From: Paraburkholderia edwinii
Lineage (GTDB): Bacteria > Pseudomonadota > Gammaproteobacteria > Burkholderiales > Burkholderiaceae
NCBI RefSeq assembly: GCF_019428685.1
Contig: NZ_CP080096.1
Location: forward strand, 2,294,001-2,358,000
Direction: 5' to 3'
Length of the DNA: 64,000 nucleotides
Shown: positions 51,989 to 60,593 of the stretch, piece after piece
Layout: each line of letters opens with the position of its first letter
How positions within the stretch are numbered: position 1 is the first letter of the stretch
Notes under the pieces: generated by a model
What the model was told of the DNA's origin: nothing
The model's database searches: none
The model's input: only the letters and a program-made list of their open reading frames with translations
Made by a program: the position numbers and the translations under genes

Positions 51989-53080
51989 GTGAAGACGATG
52001 ACGCACGACACGGCGCAGGCCATTGCCGCGGCCATGCCGCCCGAGATGCCTGCAGGCCTGCGACATGTGGACGACACACGGCCGGGCTACACGCGCAAGA
52101 AGATCGCGCGCGGCTTCGCCTATTTCGACACCGACGGCAAGCGCATCGAAGACGAAGCGGTCATCGCGCGCATTAACGCGCTCGTGATTCCGCCCGCCTA
52201 CACAAACGTATGGATTTGCCCCGACTCGCGCGGGCACATCCAGGCCACGGGCCGCGACGCGCGCGGACGCAAGCAGTACCGCTACCATCCGCGATGGCGC
52301 GAGACGCGCGACGCCGACAAGTTCAGCCGTATGGCCGCCTTCGGACGCGCGCTGCCGCGCATCCGGGCGCGTGTGCAGCGCGATCTCGCGCGCAGCGGCA
52401 TTCCGCGCGAGAAGGTGATCGCGGCGGTCGTGCATCTGCTCGATCACACGCTGGTTCGCATCGGCAGCGTCGAATACGCGCGGGAAAATCAGTCGTACGG
52501 ACTGACGACCCTGCGCAAGAAGCACGTCAAAATTCAGGCTGGCGAAGTGCGCTTCCGCTTCGCGGGCAAAGGCGGCGTCGAACACGACGTGCCGATCGGC
52601 AATCCGCGCGTCAAGCGCATCGTGCGCAAGTGCGCGGAATTGCCGGGCCACGACCTCTTTCAATATATCGATGAAGACGGCACGCGCCGCACGGTCGGCT
52701 CGGCCGATATCAACGACTATCTGCGCGACGTCAGCGGCGCGGACTTCACCGCGAAGGATTACCGCACGTGGGCGGGCAGCGTCTTCGCGATGGCCGCGTT
52801 GCGCCAGCTGGTCTGCGACAACGCGACGGATGCGAAGCGCCATATCGTGGCGACGGTGAAGGAAGTCGCGACGCTGCTGCGCAATACGCCAGCCGTCTGC
52901 AGGCGCTGCTATATCCATCCCGACGTGATTGCCGCGTTCGATGCGGGCGAGCTGACGGATCTTCCGCCGCAAACGGCGAGGCGCCATATGAAAGTCGACG
53001 AGATCGCTTTTGCAACGCTGCTCGCGCAAATCGAAAAGCGCGCGAAAAAGGCTGGCCGCACAGCACGCGTACCCGCCTGA
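51989..53080 (+). CDS. DNA topoisomerase IB (poxvirus-like)
   Basis: A 363-residue type IB topoisomerase that nicks and rejoins one DNA strand through a 3'-phosphotyrosine. Active-site elements are in order: RIGSVEYARENQSYGLTTLRKKHV (Arg157), the Lys in FAGKGG, KDYRTWAGS (Arg259) and the nucleophile Tyr308 in RRCYIHPDV. The N-terminal domain starts PAGLRHVDDTRPGYTRKKIARGF. GTG at 51989 follows GGAAG; ATG at 51998 is an alternative. It is a solitary gene followed by a membrane-protein gene. Confidence 0.9.
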   Translation: MKTMTHDTAQAIAAAMPPEMPAGLRHVDDTRPGYTRKKIARGFAYFDTDGKRIEDEAVIARINALVIPPAYTNVWICPDSRGHIQATGRDARGRKQYRYHPRWRETRDADKFSRMAAFGRALPRIRARVQRDLARSGIPREKVIAAVVHLLDHTLVRIGSVEYARENQSYGLTTLRKKHVKIQAGEVRFRFAGKGGVEHDVPIGNPRVKRIVRKCAELPGHDLFQYIDEDGTRRTVGSADINDYLRDVSGADFTAKDYRTWAGSVFAMAALRQLVCDNATDAKRHIVATVKEVATLLRNTPAVCRRCYIHPDVIAAFDAGELTDLPPQTARRHMKVDEIAFATLLAQIEKRAKKAGRTARVPA

Positions 53081-53163
53081 AGGGCACGTCGCTTGCGGCA
53101 CAACGCAGTGCCGATCGCCTAAAAACGATCGGTTTACTGATCTACTGCCCAATGGAGGCTGTC

Positions 53164-53841
53164 ATGCGCTATCTGGAAACTCAGGAAGGGTTGCCGCGAG
53201 TGTCGTGGGGCGCCGTTTTCACCGGCGTCACGATCGCGCTCGTCGCGTACGTGTTTATGTGCGCGCTCGGCGCAGCAATCGGAGCGACGCTGCTCAATCC
53301 GCTCGCCCAACAGGATCCGCGCGCGTTCGGATTCGGGTCCGGCGTGTGGCTGATTGTGACGACGGTCGTCGCCGTTTTTCTCGGCGGCTATTTCGCCGGC
53401 CGCTGCGCGCCGCTGCTCGGCTGGCTGCACGGCATGCTCGCATGGGCGCTGATGGTGCTCTGCGTCGTCGTCGCGATGACGTCGATCGTGAGCGGCGCCG
53501 TCTCGCTCGCGGGGCGTGTCGCCAGCGCGGGCGCCACGGCGACGATGCAGTCCGGCAACGCCGGCGATGCAGTCAACGCGCTTTCGAAGGAAGCGCAGAG
53601 CGCGCTTGCGTCGATGGCCAATGCGGCGTCGGCGCCGATGTCCGACCCGAACGTACGTCAGGCAGCCGATACCGCAACGCAGGCCGTCGCGCGCGCGAGC
53701 TGGTTTTCAGTCGCGGCGCTGTTTGTCGGCTTTGTGATTGCGGTCGGCGCGGGAAGCCTCGGGTTCCGGCATCAGCCGGTGGTCGAAACGGCCAGACGCG
53801 CACCCGCTGTGCGGGTGGAACATGCGCCGGGACGGCCGTAA
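53164..53841 (+). CDS. Transmembrane protein of unknown function
   Basis: A 225-residue inner-membrane protein with four predicted helices: SWGAVFTGVTIALVAYVFM, VWLIVTTVVAVFLGGYFAG, MLAWALMVLCVVVAMTSIV and ASWFSVAALFVGFVIAVGAG, the middle pair flanking GRCAPLLGWLHGM. A ~60-residue soluble Ala/Ser-rich loop lies between helices 3 and 4. GGAGG precedes the ATG at 53164. The pattern resembles the four-helix PhnA-like/TIGR04086-type membrane proteins found beside stress genes; no function is known. Confidence 0.75.
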   Translation: MRYLETQEGLPRVSWGAVFTGVTIALVAYVFMCALGAAIGATLLNPLAQQDPRAFGFGSGVWLIVTTVVAVFLGGYFAGRCAPLLGWLHGMLAWALMVLCVVVAMTSIVSGAVSLAGRVASAGATATMQSGNAGDAVNALSKEAQSALASMANAASAPMSDPNVRQAADTATQAVARASWFSVAALFVGFVIAVGAGSLGFRHQPVVETARRAPAVRVEHAPGRP

Positions 53842-53924
53842 GGATGCGTGCTCGCCAAGGCCGCAAGCCGGGTCCGTAGTTGAATGATCCGGGCTTGCAG
53901 AACGACCAGGAGGAGATCCCAGTC

Positions 53925-54314
53925 ATGAAAATCCGGGCAACGGTCGTATGCGTGAAGGATTCGGCGATCCTGCTCGTGTCGAAACCACACTCGCGATGGT
54001 CGCTGCCGGGCGGCAGGATCAGGGCGAACGAGCAGCCCGCCGATGCGGCGCGCCGCGAGGTGGCCGAAGAGACCCGCATGATGGTCGACGGAATCGTGTA
54101 TCTGTTTCAATTCCGTGGGTTCAGCACGTTACATCATGTGTTCCGGGCCGCGCTTCCCGAAGGCGCGGTGCCGCAGCCCGGCGAAGAAATCACGCGTTGC
54201 GGATGGTTCGCGCAGGCGGACCTCGCCACGCTGCCCACGAGCGTGCCGACGCGCGAAATCGTCAGGCTCGTGTTCGAGCCGCAAGTCGAGCTTGCTGCGA
54301 TGCGCGTCGCCTGA
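53925..54314 (+). CDS. Nudix hydrolase
   Basis: A 129-residue nucleoside-diphosphate-linked hydrolase. The Nudix box GGRIRANEQPADAARREVAEET lies at about residues 29-50 with all metal-binding residues (Gly, Glu, REVAEE). The start reads KIRATVVCVKDSAILLVSKP. AGGAGGAGA precedes the ATG. Substrates of small stand-alone Nudix proteins include 8-oxo-dGTP, ADP-ribose and diadenosine polyphosphates; not resolved. Confidence 0.88.
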   Translation: MKIRATVVCVKDSAILLVSKPHSRWSLPGGRIRANEQPADAARREVAEETRMMVDGIVYLFQFRGFSTLHHVFRAALPEGAVPQPGEEITRCGWFAQADLATLPTSVPTREIVRLVFEPQVELAAMRVA

Positions 54315-54361
54315 CGGCTGCTTCCGGCAGCCCGCGGCGATGGCGACGCGACGTATTGCAG

Positions 54362-54655
54362 TTACTGGGTATCGTCGCCCTGGTAGAACGTGCGCCCCGA
54401 CCCCGTGAGCTTCGCATTGGTCGCGATGCTGCTGTACGTGCCCTCTGCTCTCATCGTGTCGAGCCGGTGTTGCGCCGCCTGAACGTTCTCCGGATACGCG
54501 GTGGAGTCCGACGTCGACGGGTTATAACCCGCGATTTGCAAGGCGACCACATCCTGCCGCACCTGTTCGCGCGTCAGAGGCGCGTTCGATTGCGCGTAGG
54601 CGCCAAGCGGCAGCAGACAGATTGCGCACAGCACTGAAGCTTTCGTGACTTTCAT
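54362..54655 (-). CDS. DUF4148 small exported protein
   Basis: A 97-residue periplasmic protein. Signal peptide KASVLCAICLLPLGAYA cleaved about residue 21, then LTREQVRQDVVALQIAGYNPS, the diagnostic DUF4148 repeat (LTRxQVxxELxxLExAGYxP). The C-terminus ends GRTFYQGDDTQ. The family is almost restricted to Burkholderiales and has no known function. The next 230 bp up to 54885 hold no gene. Confidence 0.88.
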   Translation of the reverse strand: MKVTKASVLCAICLLPLGAYAQSNAPLTREQVRQDVVALQIAGYNPSTSDSTAYPENVQAAQHRLDTMRAEGTYSSIATNAKLTGSGRTFYQGDDTQ

Positions 54656-54885
54656 GGCGGTCTCCCGACGGGGTTGTAGCGTAAACCCCTATTTTACCGC
54701 CTGAAAGCGCGAACGACAGCAGCGCGCGTGGAAACCGCACGCGCGCTCGATGACAGCCGGTTACGGGACGCGTCGATTGCGTCCTGTCCGGTGCCGGTAA
54801 CGCCCCTGGTTAGATCAGTTTCGGCTTCATCGTGGTTGGGACAAACTCCTATTCGTCGAACGAAAGATCGCCACCCATCAAAACG

Positions 54886-56325
54886 TCACGGCGCGATTTC
54901 TTCGAGGCTGCGCTCGCGCGTCTCGGTCATCTTCAGCGCGCAAATCGCGCCGACCACCGCGACGAGCGCGAACATCGAAAAGACCGAGCCGATACCCTGT
55001 TTATGCAAGAGCAAGCCCGCGAGCGACGGACCGACCGCCGAGGCGAGACGCAGCCATGAAGTCGCGAGGCCTGTGCTCGTCGCACGCATCCGCGTCGGAT
55101 AGACCTCAGGCGTGTACAGATACAGCACCGCCGCAATCGAACCGACGATGCCGTAGCTGACGGTCGCGAGCACCATCACGCTCCATACGTCGTGCGCGCC
55201 GAAAAGCCTCAGGCATGCGAACAGAACCGCCGCGACGCAGAACGCAGCGACGGTCCAGTTGCGGCGGCCCACGCGATCGATCACATACGCACAGACCAGC
55301 AGCAACGCGACCTGCGCGACATTCGTCATCGACGCCGCGCGCAGCGCCGTTTGCAACGGCAAGTGATAAACGGAGCGATACAGGGTGGGCAGCCAGTTGT
55401 TGAGGCTGTTCGCGATGAAGAACGCGCTCGCCCACAGCACCCAGACGATCAGCGTGCGGCTGCGATAGAACGGCGACAACAGTTCGCGCCAGCCGGCGCG
55501 CGCATTTTTCGACACCCTGTTGCGTAAATCGGAGGCCGCGCTTGCCGACTGCACGGGCGCCGCCGATGCAAGGCGCTTGTCGGTGCTCGCCTCCATTTCC
55601 TGCACGATCGCTTCGGCTTCATCAAACCGGCCTTTCGATATCAGCCAGCGTGGCGATTCCGGCAGACGCGACACGAGCACGGCGATCAGCAGGCCCGGCA
55701 CCGCGCCGATCCAGAACATGATTTTCCAGCCGACCAGCGGCACGAGCCACGCGCCGATCTGCCCGGCCCCCATCAGACCGAGCGGAAAGATCAGTTCGTA
55801 GAGCAGAAAGTACTTGCCACGGCCGTGCGCGTTCGACAGTTCGCTGATATAGGTCGCGGCGACCGGCATTTCGCCGCCGACGCCGATGCCCTGAATAAAG
55901 CGGCACGCGAGCAGCATCGGAAAGCTGCCGCTCAACGCGCAGCCGAGGCTCATCACCGACATGATCGCGATGGAAATCGTCGCGCTGCGAATGCGTCCGC
56001 GGCGCTCGGCGAACCAGCCGAATATCAGCGCGCCGATAAACTGCCCGACATAGCTCGCGCCGATCAGAATACCGATCTGCAGCGGCTCGATATGCCACAG
56101 GCCGATCAGAACCGGCAGCACGAACGCGATCGACAACGCATCGAATGCGTCGAAGAACGTCGCGCTGCCGACGATGATGCGTGCCCGCCGGTGCCATCGC
56201 GAGAACGGCACGCTTTCGATTCTGCGCACGAGCGCCGCGCTCGCGGCATCCATCGCCGTCTGCGCGACATGCGCGTCGGCATCGACGGACCTCACGGCGC
56301 GGTGCAGCGCGTTGCCCTCCTGCAT
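54886..56325 (-). CDS. MFS transporter, sugar-porter/aromatic-acid type
   Basis: A 479-residue permease with 12 helices and a 45-residue cytosolic start. The sequence DAFDALSIAFVLPVL and LIGASYVGQFIGALIFGWFAERRGRI (loop 2-3 motif with GxxxERxGR) and the SP-family PESPRWLISKGRFDEA at the end of the first half, and EVYPTRMRATSTGLATSWLR in helix 10-11, place it among SP/AAHS-type porters. TTGGAGACAAAC precedes the ATG at 56325. It is the third gene of a run with a UbiD-type decarboxylase and a CoxG-like protein, so an aromatic or heteroaromatic acid is a likely substrate (inference). Confidence 0.87.
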   Translation of the reverse strand: MQEGNALHRAVRSVDADAHVAQTAMDAASAALVRRIESVPFSRWHRRARIIVGSATFFDAFDALSIAFVLPVLIGLWHIEPLQIGILIGASYVGQFIGALIFGWFAERRGRIRSATISIAIMSVMSLGCALSGSFPMLLACRFIQGIGVGGEMPVAATYISELSNAHGRGKYFLLYELIFPLGLMGAGQIGAWLVPLVGWKIMFWIGAVPGLLIAVLVSRLPESPRWLISKGRFDEAEAIVQEMEASTDKRLASAAPVQSASAASDLRNRVSKNARAGWRELLSPFYRSRTLIVWVLWASAFFIANSLNNWLPTLYRSVYHLPLQTALRAASMTNVAQVALLLVCAYVIDRVGRRNWTVAAFCVAAVLFACLRLFGAHDVWSVMVLATVSYGIVGSIAAVLYLYTPEVYPTRMRATSTGLATSWLRLASAVGPSLAGLLLHKQGIGSVFSMFALVAVVGAICALKMTETRERSLEEIAP

Positions 56326-56371
56326 GTTTGTCTCCAAGGTTTTTTGGGGCACCCCGACCGTGCCCTTGTTG

Positions 56372-57046
56372 TTATCGATGCAATGCGTACACCGCGATCA
56401 GCGCGACGACCACCGCCGCGCCGAATGCCCAGGCCCATGCCCTACCGTTCAGGCTCGAGCCCGAGCTGCCCTGCGGATGAGCGACCGCGGCGGCCGCGGC
56501 ACTGCCCCCGGCACCGCCTCGCGGCATACCCCGCTCCGACGCGCCGCCATTCGAACCCGTCGACGCAGGCGACCCCGCCGCCTCGCCCGAGCCCGCTTCT
56601 TTTGGCCCAACCAGCGCCGCCGTGAAGCGTCCGAAAAACTCCTCGGCCATCTTGCGCGCCACACCGTCGATCAGGCGCCCGCCGACCTGTGCGAGCCGCC
56701 CGCCGACCTGCGCATGCGATCGGTACACGAGCCGCGTCGCGCCGCTGCTCTCCGACACGAGGTCGACATGCGCGCCGCCCTTGCCGAAGCCCGCCGCGCC
56801 ACCCGACCCTTCGAAAGTCAGCGAATACGACTGCGGCGGCTGCAGGTCGGTCAGCACCATCTTGCCCTTGAAGCGCGCCTTGATCGGCCCGACCGTCGCG
56901 GCCATCACCATCTGAAACTGGTTGTCTTCGACGCGCTCGAACGACTCGCATCCGGGCACCGACGCCTTGAGGATCTCAGGGTCGTTCAAGGCGGCCCATA
57001 CGCGTTCGCGCGGCAGCGGCAAAATCTGTTCGCCGGTCAGTTCCAT
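56372..57046 (-). CDS. CoxG-family SRPBCC protein with C-terminal membrane anchor
   Basis: A 224-residue protein. Residues 1-145 are a CoxG/SRPBCC fold (LPLPRERVWAALNDPEILKASVPGCESF, then FEGSGGAAGFGKGGAHVDLV and GRLIDGVARKMAEEFFGRFTAAL). A Gly/Ser/Ala-rich linker follows, then a single transmembrane helix (AWAFGAAVVVALIAVYAL) at the C-terminus, as in CoxG of CO-oxidising bacteria, where it anchors the enzyme to the membrane. Here it lies 30 bp after a UbiD-type gene, which it may help to localise. XdhC at the end of the window is the only other molybdo-hydroxylase-related gene seen. Confidence 0.85.
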   Translation of the reverse strand: MELTGEQILPLPRERVWAALNDPEILKASVPGCESFERVEDNQFQMVMAATVGPIKARFKGKMVLTDLQPPQSYSLTFEGSGGAAGFGKGGAHVDLVSESSGATRLVYRSHAQVGGRLAQVGGRLIDGVARKMAEEFFGRFTAALVGPKEAGSGEAAGSPASTGSNGGASERGMPRGGAGGSAAAAAVAHPQGSSGSSLNGRAWAWAFGAAVVVALIAVYALHR

Positions 57047-57076
57047 GTGTCTTTCTCCTTAGCCGATCTGCTCTCG

Positions 57077-58522
57077 TCAACCGAGTATGTGTTCCCACTT
57101 CGCACGCGTCTTCTGCTGCAATTCCTTGCTCGCTTCCGCGACTTCCGGAAATTCCTTGAGGAAGTCGAAAGGACGGCATGCGTCGATAATCGCCTTCGAG
57201 TTGAACGGCGCCTTGTACGGATTGGCAATCGACATCGGGTCGTTTTTCGAACCCATGCCGCGTTTCACGATGTCGATATCGATGTCCGGGTCGGTACGTG
57301 TGGCGACCGCCCACATCACTTCCTGCAGGTTCGCTGGGTCGATATCGTCGTCGACGACAATCGAATAGCGCGACATATAGGCGCCGACGCCGCACTGGCT
57401 CAACATATGGGCGGCCTGGCGCGCATGGCCCGCATAGCGCTGGCGAATCGACACGACGTTGAACATGCGCGCGCCGCCGATTTCATGCGCCCACACGCCA
57501 GCGACGTCGGGCACGCCCGCGGCCTGCAGCGCGTCGACGAGCAGCGCCGAGCGCATCACAGCCTTCGAATACGAATAGTCGTTGGGCGGCTTCGCGGGCG
57601 GGCTGCCCATGATGATCGGATTGCTGCGATGGTAGATGCGCTCGATCGTCACGACCGGCGCCGTTTCGGCTTTGCCCGGGTAATAGCCGTGAAACTCGCC
57701 GAACGGACCTTCGATTTTCACGTCGCCCGGATGCGCATAGCCTTCGATCACGATCTCCGACGCGCTCGGAAACGGCAGCCCCGATAATTGCCCTTTGACC
57801 ACCGAGACCGGCTTCTTCAGGATCGCGCCGATATAGTTGTACTCGCACATACCGAACGGCACTTCGATGCCTGAAATCAGATAGCCAAGCGGATCGCAGC
57901 CGATCACGATTGCCACCGGAAACGGCTTGCCGGCCTGCATATGCTTGTCGTACTGAATCGCGCCGTGCTTGCCCGGAATCATGTCGAGGCCGACGTGATT
58001 GCGGTCGTGAATCATCACGCGATACGTGCCTACGTTGACCCACTCCGAATCGAGATCTTTCGTCACGACCATGCAGCCCGTGCCGATATAGCGGCCGCCG
58101 TCTTTCTCGTGCCATAGCGGCGCGGGAAACGAAAACAGATCGACGTCGTCGCCGGATTGAACGTGCTCGAACACGGGGCCGTTGCTGACCGTCACCGGCT
58201 CGTATTCGGGCGCATGCGCTTGCCATTGCTTAGGCTTGCCGCGCAGCATTTCGACGAGTCCGCGATGCGTGTCTGCACGGCCGACACGCAGAATCGAAGA
58301 CAGGCGCGCCGGGCTCGCGGTGCTGCACGTCACTACGCGATGCCCTTTCGGATAGCCGGGAATGTCGTCGAACAGCAGCGCAGAGGGTCGCGCCTTCTTC
58401 ACGTTCAGTTCGCTGATTGCGCCGAGTTCGAGATTCCAGTCGGCGCCCGCGACGTCGGTCAGTTCGCCAAGCGCGCGGGCTTCTTCAAGCCATGTGCGCA
58501 GATCGAGCGCATCGGTCGTCAT
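57077..58522 (-). CDS. UbiD-family prenyl-FMN decarboxylase
   Basis: A 481-residue (de)carboxylase of the UbiD/Fdc1/Lpd family that uses prenylated FMN. Family blocks are LRTWLEEARALGEL, LLFDDIPGYPKGHRVVT, GRYIGTGCMVVTKD, GTYRVMIHDRNHVGLDMIPGKH with cofactor-binding residues, the IEGPFGEFHGYY segment (catalytic Glu-rich loop) and SIVVDDDIDPANLQEVMWAVATR near the C-terminus. A GTG at 58543 with a better ribosome site would add seven residues. The partner flavin prenyltransferase UbiX is not in the window. Together with the ligase, thioesterase and porter nearby, it probably removes a carboxylate from an aromatic or heteroaromatic acid. Confidence 0.88.
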   Translation of the reverse strand: MTTDALDLRTWLEEARALGELTDVAGADWNLELGAISELNVKKARPSALLFDDIPGYPKGHRVVTCSTASPARLSSILRVGRADTHRGLVEMLRGKPKQWQAHAPEYEPVTVSNGPVFEHVQSGDDVDLFSFPAPLWHEKDGGRYIGTGCMVVTKDLDSEWVNVGTYRVMIHDRNHVGLDMIPGKHGAIQYDKHMQAGKPFPVAIVIGCDPLGYLISGIEVPFGMCEYNYIGAILKKPVSVVKGQLSGLPFPSASEIVIEGYAHPGDVKIEGPFGEFHGYYPGKAETAPVVTIERIYHRSNPIIMGSPPAKPPNDYSYSKAVMRSALLVDALQAAGVPDVAGVWAHEIGGARMFNVVSIRQRYAGHARQAAHMLSQCGVGAYMSRYSIVVDDDIDPANLQEVMWAVATRTDPDIDIDIVKRGMGSKNDPMSIANPYKAPFNSKAIIDACRPFDFLKEFPEVAEASKELQQKTRAKWEHILG

Positions 58523-58687
58523 GTTGGGTGTCACGTCCTTCACGTCCTGTGTCTCCTGTTTGTTCTCCCCAACATTGAAGCAACGCGCACGCGCTCGCAA
58601 GCGACCATCGTTCATATCGGGGATGAGAAGGATTCATGCAGCGCACGACTCATGTGACCTCATAGCGTCGCGCTGTGCCACGCGAGA

Positions 58688-59125
58688 TTAATCGAGTTCG
58701 CCGCGCGGCGCATTCAATGGCTCGCGGCGTCCATAGCCGCCCGCGTATTTGAACGTGCCTTGCGCGGTCGCGATCAGCGTCGTTGCGTCGATCCATGCTT
58801 CGCCGCGCGCGAAATAGATCGACCGCCCTTTGCGTTCGAGGAAGCCTTTGCCAATTAGCGTATCCCCGACACCCTTGTCAAGGAAGTTGAGCGTCAACGA
58901 TAAAGTGACGCCGTGTATCGGCCGCTGCGGGTCGGCGCTATAGAGGCCCGCATAGCCGCATGCCGCGTCGAGCAGCGTCGCGACGACGCCGCCTTGCAGC
59001 ACGCGCTGACGGTTCAGCATGCCGGGCTGCAAACGAAGACGGAATTCCGCGTACCCTTCATGCCATGCCATGCGTGTCATGCCGAGGCTGGCGAGGAACG
59101 GATTTTCGAGCGCGTCGATCTCCAC
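58688..59125 (-). CDS. PaaI-family hotdog thioesterase
   Basis: A 145-residue hotdog-fold acyl-CoA thioesterase. NRQRVLQGGVVATLLDAACGYAGL is the conserved catalytic turn and central helix, and LTLNFLDKGVGDTLIGKGFLERKGRSIYFARGEAW the sheet. GTG at 59125 is preceded by GGAGG at 7 nt; the longer TTG version would lose this site. It is upstream of the UbiD gene on the same strand (165 bp) and divergent from the LysR-ligase pair, suggesting hydrolysis of an aryl- or acyl-CoA in the same pathway. Confidence 0.83.
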   Translation of the reverse strand: MEIDALENPFLASLGMTRMAWHEGYAEFRLRLQPGMLNRQRVLQGGVVATLLDAACGYAGLYSADPQRPIHGVTLSLTLNFLDKGVGDTLIGKGFLERKGRSIYFARGEAWIDATTLIATAQGTFKYAGGYGRREPLNAPRGELD

Positions 59126-59405
59126 AACCGTTCCTCCGCTCAACCACCAGACCGGCCGGTGAACCCATGGTTGAGCGGTTCAGGCCACCCGTCGGTTGCG
59201 GGCCGCGCGAAGCCTTCGTCGTGCGCGGCAACCTGCGCGCCGTTCCACACCATAGAACGCGCACCGAAATGTGTGTTCGCTTGACCTTGCCCGCGCGCGA
59301 AGCGTCGGGCCTTTTGCTTGCCGGTCGTCATTGATAGTTCCGGGTTTGTAATGATTGATTCGCGCGCGCCGATCGACGACGCTTTGCTCGACCGGCCAAG
59401 AGTGC

Positions 59406-59464
59406 ATGAGTGCTTTCATCGCGCGCAAACTAACTTTTCTCATGCCCGCATGAAAAAGTTTCAT
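59406..59464. promoter_or_regulatory. Inverted repeats in the LysR divergent region, candidate operator
   Basis: The 459-bp gap 59126-59584 holds no gene that I can support. It contains ATGAAA-AAG-TTTCAT (59450-59464, perfect 6-bp arms) and a related ATGA...TCAT (59406-59419), with CATG/CATG arms between them (about 59440-59453). The nearest is 120 bp before the LysR start. An LTTR site here would regulate both directions. Confidence 0.4.
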
Positions 59465-59584
59465 TTCCTCGGCGCCGGCAACGGGCCGATCATCGCAGCA
59501 TCCGTGCTGTCCTGTTACGTTCCCACCATTGTGAAACCCCGTTAAAATCCGCCTCACTGATCCTGCACTGCGCTGACTCATCGA

Positions 59585-60589
59585 ATGAGACCCTACATTC
59601 CTTCTCTGCAGAGCTTGCTTGCGTTCGAAGCCGCGTCGCGGCACCTGAGCTTCACGCGCGCGGCGCAGGAACTCGAACTGACCCAAACGGCGATCAGCCA
59701 TCAGATCAAGACGCTTGAAGACCGGCTCGAGGTCAAACTGTTCGTGCGGCGCCGCAATGTGCTGACGCTTACGCCCGCTGCGCGCGAGTATCTGAATTCC
59801 GTGCATGAGGCGATCAATCTGCTGTCGATCGCCACCGCGCACGCGCGCAAGAAAAAGCCGAGCACCGTCCTCACGGTCACGTGCCTGCCGACTTATGCGG
59901 TCAAATGCCTGATTCCCGCGTTGCCCGAATTTCAAAGCGCGCATCCCGAGATCACTGTGCACGTCGCGACGAGTTCGACCTTCAACGAGTTCGAGCGCAA
60001 CAGCTATGACGTCGCGATCCGCTATGGTTCGGGCCGCTGGGCGTCAACGCGTTCGGACCGGCTGCATGGCGAAGAATTCTTTCCCGTGTGCTCGCCCGCG
60101 GTGCTCGAGCAAGCCGGCAAGTTCGGCTCGATCGCCGACGGCCTTGCGCGCATGCGCCAGATTCGCACCTACTTCTATTCGATGTATCAGGACGACTGGC
60201 CTGCGTGGCTCGAGGCCGCCGTGCACGGACCCGTCGAATTCGCGAGCGAATCGGTGTTTCACCTGCAGCTCACGTCTCTCGCCGCGGCCGTCGACGGTGT
60301 CGGCATCGCAATCGGCCGCACGCCGCTCGTCAACGGCGATCTCGCGAGTGGCAAGCTCGTCGCGCCGTTCGAGGTGCGCGTGCCGTCGAGCTCCGCGTAT
60401 TTCGTCACATCGCCAATCGACAAGGCGAGAACGAAGAAAGTCGAGGTGTTCCGCGAATGGGCGCTCGCGCGGCTCGGTGAGCATCGCGCGCACGATGAAC
60501 GCGACGGGCCCACTGCGCATGATGGGCACGCGGGTCGCCCGGCGGTGCACGCGTCGGCTGCCGTCGTAGCGGCCGGCTCGCCTTACTGA
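59585..60589 (+). CDS. LysR-family regulator (GcvA-like) of the aromatic-acid cluster
   Basis: A 334-residue LTTR. HTH: LQSLLAFEAASRHLSFTRAAQELELTQTAISHQIKTLEDRLEVKLF (residues 7-52). The effector domain starts VLTVTCLPTYAVKCLIPALPEF and includes YDVAIRYGSGRW and LTSLAAAVDGVGIAIGRTPL. The last ~35 residues are low-complexity His/Ala/Asp-rich, unusual for the family and possibly an extension from base changes near the stop. It is 4 bp from the following ligase gene, so regulator and ligase are co-transcribed, divergent from the thioesterase-UbiD run. Confidence 0.88.
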   Translation: MRPYIPSLQSLLAFEAASRHLSFTRAAQELELTQTAISHQIKTLEDRLEVKLFVRRRNVLTLTPAAREYLNSVHEAINLLSIATAHARKKKPSTVLTVTCLPTYAVKCLIPALPEFQSAHPEITVHVATSSTFNEFERNSYDVAIRYGSGRWASTRSDRLHGEEFFPVCSPAVLEQAGKFGSIADGLARMRQIRTYFYSMYQDDWPAWLEAAVHGPVEFASESVFHLQLTSLAAAVDGVGIAIGRTPLVNGDLASGKLVAPFEVRVPSSSAYFVTSPIDKARTKKVEVFREWALARLGEHRAHDERDGPTAHDGHAGRPAVHASAAVVAAGSPY

Positions 60590-60593
60590 GTTC

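Noticed and set aside
56174..57787. A 537-codon plus-strand frame across MFS, CoxG and UbiD genes
   Set aside because: Crosses three recognised genes; composition is typical of an antisense shadow.
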